A DNA stretch of 64,000 nt from Pelobates cultripes. Lineage: Eukaryota; Chordata; Amphibia; Anura; Pelobatidae. Below, one piece after another: positions 55,449-64,000 of this stretch. The position numbers and the translations under genes are program-made. The stretch covers positions 114,089,212 to 114,153,211 of the forward strand of contig OW240918.1 in assembly GCA_933207985.1 (NCBI GenBank), written 5' to 3'. The stretch's first letter is position 1. Each line of letters begins with the position of its first letter. A model generated the notes under the pieces. That model was given only the letters and a program-made list of their open reading frames with translations, was not told where the DNA came from and ran no database searches.

Positions 55449-55554
55449 AATCGGTTTGCATAACCAAAGAATTTCTGCACAGACTGTCAGAAACCGTCTC
55501 AGGGAAGCTCATCTGCATGCTCGTCGTCCTCATCGGGGTCTTCACCTGACTGCA
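55449..55554 (+). pseudogene. Tc1-like transposase, continuation
   Basis: Resumes the Tc1 reading after the hAT element with TIGLHNQRISAQTVRNRLRE and HLHARRPHRGLHLTAV, the second helix-turn-helix and linker. The similarity ends at about 55554, before the first catalytic Asp, so the DDE domain is absent. The frame runs on to 55764 by chance. Confidence 0.85.
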
Positions 55555-55965
55555 GTTTCTGAGCCTTATCTGTTGCAGAACATATATTATAGGAAAAAAA
55601 TCCCTGAAGAAACAAAGAGAATAAATAATTTTAACCAAAAACCCTCCATCAAGAAAATCTTGTCTATTTGGATATTGCCACCTCACTGGAAAAATCCCCT
55701 CTACCAGGCATTCCTAGAAACTAACTTTCTAGAAAGCATCTTGACCATATGTACACAAAAGTAGGCGGGATACGACCTTCTGCATTATGAACAATTATGT
55801 CAGTGCTCACATGAAGTTGTTTATCTACATTGGGATCCACTAAAAAGTCAGCAAACCCCTTTCTCTGTCCAACCAACAGTCTTGAGGTAGAAGTGCCAGT
55901 GGGCCAGGAAAGGGCTCCGAAACATAACATATGGCATCATAAGCAGGGGCAACAAATTGGCATCC
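55555..55965. other. Unidentified, coding-like minus-strand stretch
   Basis: A 69-codon minus-strand frame (55930-55721) reads GQRKGFADFLVDPNVDKQL and VSTDIIVHNAEGRIPPTFVY, more protein-like than the surroundings. I do not recognise it. It lies directly next to the Tc1 remnant at 55970-56190. Confidence 0.3.
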
Positions 55966-55969
55966 TGAA

Positions 55970-56190
55970 TGTCAAAGGTGCTTTCGGCGGTGGACAGGGG
56001 TCAACGTGGGCACTCTGACCACTACTGCTATGCAGCCCCATATGAAGCAAACTGTGTGTTCTGAAATCTTTCTATCATGGTCATAATTTAGTTTTTCAGC
56101 AATTTGACCTACAGTAGCTCCTCTGAGTGATCAGACCAGACAGGCTAGCTTTCACTTCCCATGTGCATCAATGAGTCTGACACCAGTTCA
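55970..56190 (-). pseudogene. Second Tc1-like transposase remnant
   Basis: On the minus strand, from about 56190, the translation contains RGATVGQIAEKL, DRKISEHTV and RVPTLTPVHRRKH, the helix-turn-helix and linker of a different Tc1-like subfamily from the one at 54189. There are in-frame stops at the start, and similarity is limited to about 65 residues. The DDE part is missing. It is an old fragment. Confidence 0.7.
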
Positions 56191-56199
56191 CTGATTGTC

Positions 56200-57587
56200 C
56201 TTCCCAATTTTCCTGCTGCCAATGCAAGAAATTAAAAAACTGACTGTTCACTTGCTGTCTAATATAGCTCACCTCTTGACAGTCAGGTGCCATTATTACA
56301 ATATAATCAATGTTATTCAATCGACCTGTCAGTGGTTTTAACTGTGTTTGTGTACACATTTGTATTCAGGTACTATAGATGTGCTTTATTGCATAATACA
56401 ATCTAGCTCTAAATTTGATGTCCTCTACCAAATGGTACAAAAGAGCAGTGATGGAGCAGGATCATTGATAAGCAATACAGGAGAAACTTTCCATAAGGAA
56501 TTGTCTAATCGCCACCGGGGTAAAGTTTTGACTGGTCACACATGTGGGCAAAGCCCAAAATAGTTTCAGAGCAAAAGTGGTCTTGGCCGTCAAATAAATG
56601 TGGGTTCCCCTTGGCGCTCCAATTAGCGCTCTTTGGCTGGTCGGTAAAGATGTAAACACAAGGGGTAAAAGGGACCAGGGAAATGAGGGAAGGGTGGACA
56701 AAAATAGTTCCAGGGTGATATTGGCTAAGTGCTGCTGGGGCCATTCGGTTACAGCTAGTTGCCAAACGGCCGTCTAGGAGGGAGCGCTTGGGATAAATTC
56801 AGAGAGGGAAAGTGTAGAGCCAGGGGAACACAAGAAAATCATCATTCTAGAAAATCAATCGCCTTACGGGTAAACAAATGAGGACAGGAAAGTGTCCGCC
56901 ACAATCTCAACAACATTGAAAACAGAAATTTAAAATCAAATGTCAGCAGACACTTTAGTGAGATCCACAGGGGCTGTGCCAACTATTTTACATTCCAAGG
57001 AATCAAAAGAGTTGTGAGACATTTGAAAAGGGGGGTCTTTTTTATTTGTTGCCAAAAAGAAAAATGTATCAACTATATTCACACTCCAGACAAGAACCCG
57101 GGACGGGTAAAATATGAAGATGTTGTATTTTTATTACTATTTTATTTTTTATTAATATCAGGACATGTTTTTCCATCATGGGTTACATTTACAGCAATAG
57201 AATAGATGGCCATGTTTTTTTCTAGATATAAATGGCAATATCACTTGTGAACATGTAAATTCATTTATAGTGGCACATTTTAGGATCTGCATTATCAATG
57301 TAATGAAATGCTCTGTGATGTTTAGTGAACTGGCTAATGTTTAGGAAATAAGAGGCATGGTACTTTAAATTCTGATTGTGAAATATAAAGTTATGCTTAT
57401 ATGGGAGCTCATGTTCCCAAGAGAGATGTGTATAGATATACAAGACGAATGTGAATACGGATGAGTAAATCTGGAAGATGTCTAATGCTTAACGTGGAAG
57501 AGTTTGGTCAGTGAAGGCGTTAGCTCCTCTAGTAATCTTGGTGAATTGTTTTTCCTGAATCTTTTCAGTTGATATTTTTTTCATTGT
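56200..57587. other. No gene recognised
   Basis: Non-coding as far as can be told. 56505-56765 (minus) is an 86-codon frame of moderate complexity (MATSCNRMAPAALSQYHPG...) that could come from a repeat but has no motif I know. Confidence 0.4.
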
Positions 57588-57591
57588 TTAA

Positions 57592-58915
57592 CCCATTAAC
57601 GCCGTTAGGGCGTTGTATGCTGTCCCCATTATAATGTGTTTTAAAGCCGTTACGGCGGCAAAGAACGCCCTAACGACTTTGAGCCCCAGTAGCTGAAATG
57701 TACTTACCTCCACCGTGATCTACTTCTGGGGCAATGCCTGACAGCCCAGGCAGTCGCCCCTCTGCAATTTAGGCCCGCGCAGGCCATGTGATGTCTCTGA
57801 AAGAGCGATCACATGGCAGGCATAGCTGCCTATGCAGCTGCCTGCAGGGGGACTGCCTAAAAACTAACAGTTCATTCTAAAATTATTTTGATATTAATAT
57901 GTATATATATTGTTATCAAAATACACTCAGAATGAAAATATATATATATATATCTATATATAAATATATAAAATTAAATTAAAAAAAATATACATATAAA
58001 TAGATATAATTACATAAATAATTACATAAATATAAACGTTGGATATATATGCATATATATTTAAATTCTATGTGTATATTTATGTAGGTTTTTGCACATA
58101 ATTAAGTAATTTTATTCATTATAATTTGAGGGATCAGCCTGACAACCTAGGCAGCAAGTCCAGAGAATTTAATTTGCATGTCCTATGTTTATCCCTGTAA
58201 CTTTCCAAAACACTATAAAACCTGGACATGGGGCTTACTATTGTACTATGGAGACTTTGCCAAAAACAAATATGAGTGTTTCAAAACCGTAAAAGGCATC
58301 ACAACGATGATATCACCAGTAAAAGTGCAGTTTTTGTGGAAAAAACAAATATGAATGCTAACTTTGGCCAGCGTTTGTGACTAAGTGGCTACTAAAAAAG
58401 ACTGATCATACCCTGTTTTGAATACCCTGGGTTATCTTCTTTTTCGAATGGTATGCCATGGGCTGCCATACCATCTCAAAAGCAACATAGCCAATCTGGC
58501 AAATTTTAATTTGCAAAAACAGAAATGGGCAAATCTTATATTTGGCCCTGTAACTTTCCAAAACACCATAAAATCTATACTTCTGGAATACTGTTGTACT
58601 CATGAGACATTACGCTATACAAATACAATTGTTTTAGAGCATTTTAGACATTGCTGAATACAAATATGTGTATTTTATCGCAGTAAAATCTAACAGTATT
58701 ATAGCATTCACAGTTAAAATGTCACGCAGGACTTGAAAAATAACACATTTTCTTAATTTCTCACATTTTTAGATTTTATTCACATTCAGTTTTATTTTAT
58801 ATATAAATATGTGATATGAAATTAAAGCCCTGTTTCAGACATATAGCTCAAATTTCAGGCTTTGTTTACATTTTGTTTGATTACAGCTTGTACGATTGGC
58901 CATGTCCTTAATGGG
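57592..58915 (+). mobile_element. TTAA-flanked nonautonomous element
   Basis: Bounded by TTAA at 57588-57591 and 58916-58919, with terminal CCCATTAA and, on the right, TTAATGGG. Sub-terminal inverted words such as CGTTAGGGCG and CGCCCTAACG follow on the left. Interior blocks 57720-57870 and 58110-58330 are shared, in the same order, with the composite 12699-19006 read on the minus strand. An AT-rich stretch (57890-58080) lies between. No transposase frame. Confidence 0.8.
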
Positions 58916-58919
58916 TTAA

Positions 58920-61900
58920 TGTTAATGTTTTGTTTATGTGTTTATTGATGTTCTAATTATTTTGCGTATATGTATTACTTTTCAAGTTTATTATATATCT
59001 GCATATTGTTTGTTATTTGATTTTATTGTGCAGCTTCATGTTTAAATTTAGGTTAGGTATCTTCGTGGCTCGGTCTTAAGGCAGTGTGAAGGTTAAATGA
59101 TTGATATAAGTTTCACGGTGGATACTGTGAGATAATTGGGCTGCTTCTCAGCTTTTCCATCTTTGGCAATTAGTCCGCAGCTATAAGACCTCGCCACAAT
59201 GTAACAACTTTCAATCTGGAGAAAGTGTGTTTTATTATGAAATGCGTTGATTCAAGTGTACATGGACCTTCGTAATTTTGCGTGAATCTATTTGCTATTA
59301 CACTGTTTACAGCAAGAGAATGAAACGTTTTAAAATGAAAGAAATAAAGAAGAATGTTTTCAGTGATGAGTAACAGTATATGTGTTGGATTTGGGACATG
59401 GCATTTATATTTTCATACATCAGCAAATAGGAGGGTGGACCACCTCAGTGAAGTCCCGCAGGAGGATACATTTCTAATATATCATGTGGAGGTTGAGGTG
59501 GAGTTCATTGGAAAGGAATTTATCATCTAAATAATGCATGCATTTTCCTCCACGTTAATATTCTTTTGTATTTTCTTATGTTACTGTTTCTTTGTGTGGT
59601 CACTTTTGGATTTCCCCTGATAATATGTTCCTACCACTGTGAAGCAGTAAAAGCAAGGAAGAAATTTCAAACTGGTGGGAGAATTTCTTTAAATTCATTT
59701 GACTATTTTTGTAAGACTTTGAGAAATGAAAGATAAACACAAATTCCAATAAATGCATGTTGTGTTCTTTTTATCTTCATTGTTTGATTAAAAGTCCATG
59801 GCAACAGATCTCTTGTAATAGACTAGCAATTTTACAGTAGATTTCAATAGAAGAAATAAAGTTAAGATTATCTTTTATAAGAGTTTTGCCAAAGGACCAC
59901 TAATATACTGAATAAATGACAACTAATATATCTCTTGCTGTTACTATAAAATGAGCCCATATGGATGTGCCAAGGCAAGGCCAAACTACGCACCTGTTCC
60001 ATCACTGTTTGTGCTACTTTGGGTTAGTTCATTATTTGGTTAAAGATAAAAATCATCAGTGTCAAGTGAAATTTATCACAAAAAAATCAAAATATCAGCT
60101 TGTACATTGTTTATGAAGTTTATAGTTTGTCACGTTTAATTGGACATTAAGTCACATTTTCAATGGGCTATGTATACTCATTATGAAGCCATTATAATTA
60201 TGCAGATTTGTTTAAATTAAAAGGATAGCAAATATTTTAAACAGTGGCTTAAAACCAGCAAGAACCCAGATTGAGGCTTTAGGAAATGTGTATCTTACAA
60301 AATACAATTCTGTGCACGTCACCTCAATACTCAGTCTGGAGTGTGCTATGTTCTGGTGTTTTCTACAGTAACTCCCTACAACATGCAATGAATGACTCCA
60401 TGCTGCTATGTGATTGTAGACCAAGTTTTGTTAAAGGGGACATTTCCACTCTGCTATTCCTAGATCCACTCATGGATGAGTATATGAAGCAAGATGACAA
60501 ACTTCAATCCATTACCTATGTTGTCCTTTAGAATGGAAGAACGGTTTAGCAGTAAGACACAGAGCGCAATTATATTCTGCATAATTTCTTCCTGAGATTT
60601 TCTGGATTTGAAACGAACAGTTCCTGTGGCTCAATTTTCATTGCCTGCCAATCCACAGAGACAGCCACTCTTGAGGATTTACTTCAATTCACTGGCTATC
60701 ACTTTTCATCTGACAGTTCAGTCTGTACGCTCCTATTTGTGTTATTAAAATCTCTTTTGATTGTCTGTTGCGAGGGTTTCAGAGTGTTCTGCATCCCCAG
60801 AGGAAAATCAAGAAAGAAAGGCAAATCAGCAACTGATACATATATAAAAAAAGAGAGAATTTAGTCTGAATTCCTTCGAGTCTTGATAATTAGCTGTCAG
60901 CTTGTTCGCTGATTAATAAATGTATTTAGTTGAAGGCATCCTTTTGTAACCATAAAATATACAGCGTGGGGGCAAACGGCGGCTCAGTTGGCGTTCTTGT
61001 TTTATTTTAAAATATTTGAGACTTATCATGTAACACCCACTGAATATTTCATACTTCATTCCCAGCTCATGTCAGACTTGATACAGAAGCTATTAAAATG
61101 ATGTCAAAAGAATCTAAATCTAGATTTCACTTCCACGCTCATTGTGGACAGGCGAAGGGACTTTATCTTATTGACAGCCAAGATGTCAAGAGAATAAAGT
61201 ATATTTTAGACTTGTTTATAATTTCATTATAGTTCTCTGTGGGGTGCCTGCATCTCTAGCTGCTCACTTCAGTTCTTAATAATAAGGATTAACAGGTTGT
61301 GTATCCAGGAAAAATAATGTTCTACTTTAGATTTATAGGTTTTGAAATACATTTAAATGTGGAGTAGATTCCATTCCAATATATTTTGGGGAGGTGGGAA
61401 ATAACTTGCATTACTAATTCAGCTAATTGCAAGTGCTATTCAAACTGTATTGATTAAAAAAGACAAAATCTGGCAAAAATATTTTTCATCTCAAAGATGA
61501 TTACCAATTTTATGGGGTGCATTTTTAGGGGTACTATTTGGCTGGTGCAGAATTAATGCTCTAATTTATGTTATACTCATTGTGAAGCCTGTTCCACTTA
61601 ATACTGGGTTAATATCTATAGTGAAAAAACTGGAACCACATTAAACTGACCTAAATTTTCAACAGTATGTTTAGCTGACCTAAATTTTCAACAGTATGTT
61701 TAGCGAATACTTAAAAACATATTACAATTGTAACTCATTATCAACCACACTATAACTAAATTTATCAGAGTTTGCTTCCATTCTTCATGTTGGTAACAGC
61801 AAGACATCACGTGAATTCTTTCAGTCCTTTGCCAATATAAGCTTTCATGAATATAAGGATTCCATGCTTTGCTATGAGCAGCCTTTGATTGGCTGAACGT

Positions 61901-62096
61901 GGTGATTGACAACCACACTCATTAGGTCCGCAATGGATGGCCTAAGATCAACCATCAAGATGATCGCAGAAGAGGAGGGGAAGCTGCGCAAAAGAGACTG
62001 CCTGACGCTGGACGAAAGATGAGTAAAACTGGCAATTTCATACTGTGAACGTTAAGGATTTGAATTAAAATGTTACAGTACATTTAAATGCATTTG
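58920..62096. other. Repeat-poor noncoding DNA
   Basis: No gene. About 60540-60960 is repeat-free with TAATTAGCTGTCA-type motifs (60889-60901) and may be conserved regulatory DNA. A 29-bp exact tandem duplication lies at 61646-61703. Confidence 0.35.
61646..61703. repeat. Exact 29-bp tandem duplication
   Basis: The unit starting CTGACCTAAATTTTCAACAG occurs at 61646-61674 and again at 61675-61703 without difference. Confidence 0.95.
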
Positions 62097-62196
62097 NNNN
62101 NNNNNNNNNNNNNNNNNNNNNNNNNNNNNNNNNNNNNNNNNNNNNNNNNNNNNNNNNNNNNNNNNNNNNNNNNNNNNNNNNNNNNNNNNNNNNNNN
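62097..62196. other. Assembly gap (100 N)
   Basis: Exactly 100 N, the conventional filler for a gap of unknown size. The frame annotated across it has no meaning. Confidence 0.99.
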
Positions 62197-64000
62197 TACA
62201 TCAAGTCATGGTAACAATTCCATATGTGCCATTCCATTTACAACTCAATATTTTGTTTTTCAACATTTCGTTCTGCTTTTAGCTGCCCCAATAAAATAAC
62301 TACAAAAACAAAATTAGATTTGAAACAGGAAGGGTGAGGGAAAGGGAAGGGGTTCCCACCATGGCATATAACTCCCAGTAGAGTCCCCTATGTGAACCAA
62401 TAGGGTGTCTTTGTATTAAAGTTTTCGTGTTTTAACTCCAACAGCTATAATTGCTTCCTGTACATTATTATTATTATTATTATTACACATGGGTAGAAAT
62501 GCATACCAACTGAACAAAAATTGATGTCTCCTGAATTGAATAATCTTTCCTGACAAGAAGTATTGATAGTAGTTTCCAAAAGGCATCGGAAACAGAGACA
62601 GACCCTTTACTTTTCGAATTAGTAAGTGCTACTATCTTAATGTTAATATACAAAATTCTATGCAGAGTATCAATGACAAAAAAAGGTTACTGTAAAATGC
62701 TTCATGAATCCAAAAACGTATTCACATTTTTAATTATGCAATGCTACATTCATACAGCTTGCAGCTCGATAAAACCTAAGCAATTTTAATCAAAACTTTT
62801 TCTCATACCAAAGTGTTATATTACATACGTTATACTGTAATGAACTCTCGCTTATGACTTACGTCTTCTAATCAGGCATAGATTGCCCGAATGCTTTCTA
62901 ATACCTGACATATTAAAGTATGATTTCACACAGGCACTTAAATGTTATTCAGTGAAAAAACAAACTACTCAGTGAAGACGTTCATAGATTGTAGACATCT
63001 GTAAAAAGAAGTTAGTTAATTTCATCGATGCAAAATTTTAGATGAGTATTCATTTTTGTATTTTTTAAATTAATTATAGTAATGAAGAACTTTTTTTAGA
63101 CTTTTTATGATAATAAGGACATATTAACTTCTAATGCTTTAAATGTTAAGATATTCAGGTCTGTTCAGATTTTGTGCAGATTTGATCTAGACATTTCCCT
63201 GATTTAAATTGCTTTAAAAAAATAAATTTATAAAGTCACAACAAGTCTAAAGCCAATCGGAAGTTGTAAACATTTTATGATTGAAATAATCCTGTCTCGT
63301 CACTTCTTTGAATCTATATATAGGAATCGCTTGAATGCACTTTCGTTTCAACAAAGTGGGCAGCATAAAGCTACAAATGTGGATTATGAAATAGATCAAG
63401 TTTAGATTCTTGAAACATAGCATTGGCAGGAAATGATATTATGAAAATCCTACGCTGAGAAGAAAAAAAATGACAACGGGTGAAAATGATTTTTCTGCTT
63501 GAGTTTTTATTACGATCTGTAGCAATAGATCTTTTGGAAATGTTCAAGGAAAAAAAAAAAAAAACATATGAAAACATTATGGCCTGATTTCATACACTCA
63601 GGCCAATAAATCATTGCTCTTGAAGTAGATGGAACATTAGCTGGGTCAAAATCTCTTCACTTTGACAAGCATCTCTTTTTTCCAGAAAGAGATTTTCCTT
63701 CTAATTGTTTTCTATCAAAACTGTAGAAATTCTTTTTTTTTTGTGCAAAGTTTAAACAATCGCCATCTAGCGTACGCCATATTCAATACACGATGTCAGA
63801 TACTTCTGCAAACAGTTTATTCAATTTAAGTTTTAATTATGTCTCTTCGGCTTATTTTGTAAACCCGCAACAAAACAATGTTTTAACAATTAAACAAATA
63901 ATGATGAGGGGTGTAAACAATATTAATGGGAAAGGGCGCATTCCATCTGCATGAATTAAAGATTAGAATTTGTCAATGGTCACTTAAATGAAGTAATATT
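62197..64000. other. Repeat-poor noncoding DNA
   Basis: No gene. A short (TTA)n lies at about 62466-62485 and a poly-A at 63550-63564. Otherwise complex AT-rich sequence. Confidence 0.4.

Noticed and set aside
54631..55549. 256- and 268-codon open frames, the largest plus-strand frames after the gypsy one
   Set aside because: Both lie in the TG minisatellite of a hAT-type element. The repeated Cys-Val-Tyr pattern is produced by TGTGTATG units.
62088..62282. Frame containing undefined residues
   Set aside because: It spans the 100-N assembly gap and has no meaning.

Overview
The window reads as AT-rich vertebrate intergenic DNA, most likely from a frog (anuran amphibian). I infer this from the mix of repeats: a tyrosine-recombinase retrotransposon with split direct repeats, CR1, L2 and L1/Tx1-like LINEs, a chromodomain Ty3/gypsy element, a piggyBac transposon, Tc1-like transposons, hAT-type elements with 8-bp target duplications, and many short TTAA-flanked palindromic elements (MITEs). 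I found no host protein-coding exon, tRNA, rRNA or CRISPR array. Every recognisable coding stretch belongs to a mobile element and nearly all are broken. A 100-base run of N at 62097-62196 marks a scaffold gap.

Layout. 1-1505: 5'-truncated CR1-like LINE (minus). 3173-7147: Ngaro-type element (minus) with A1-ORFs-B1-A2-B2 split repeats, an open tyrosine recombinase frame, a nearly open RT/RNase H and a gag remnant, sitting in a TA microsatellite. 7305-11110: MITEs and a Tc1 fragment. 11427-12498: hAT-type element. 12699-19006: apparent piggyBac-class element bounded by TTAA and split by a 395-bp-period tandem repeat with a hammerhead-like motif, an L2 LINE and an internally deleted gypsy element. 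20983-22052: hAT-type element with an exact 8-bp duplication. 23640-24660 and 30460-30990: paired minisatellites of one repeat family. 27172-28256: TTAA MITEs. 28660-29540: interrupted L2. 33530-34620: G-rich and other minisatellites. 35001-35740: solo LTR. 37300-39170: L1-like ORF1 without ORF2. 42202-43908: ORF-less L1-derived insertion with its own target duplication. 46987-47123 and 48148-48670: MITEs. 48722-54006: piggyBac copy with transposase remnants and nested insertions. 54087-55554: Tc1 copy split by a hAT-type element. 57592-58915: TTAA element.

The elements interact mainly by nesting, so the window records an order of insertions: hAT into Tc1, hAT into a microsatellite inside a piggyBac copy, and L2 and gypsy into a second piggyBac-class copy. 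The largest repeat-poor stretches (about 9.7-11.0, 26.4-27.05, 35.8-37.3, 39.2-40.9, 43.9-46.9, 58.9-62.1 and 62.2-64.0 kb) contain no gene I can support. Some have the look of conserved regulatory DNA, but that needs an alignment to test.
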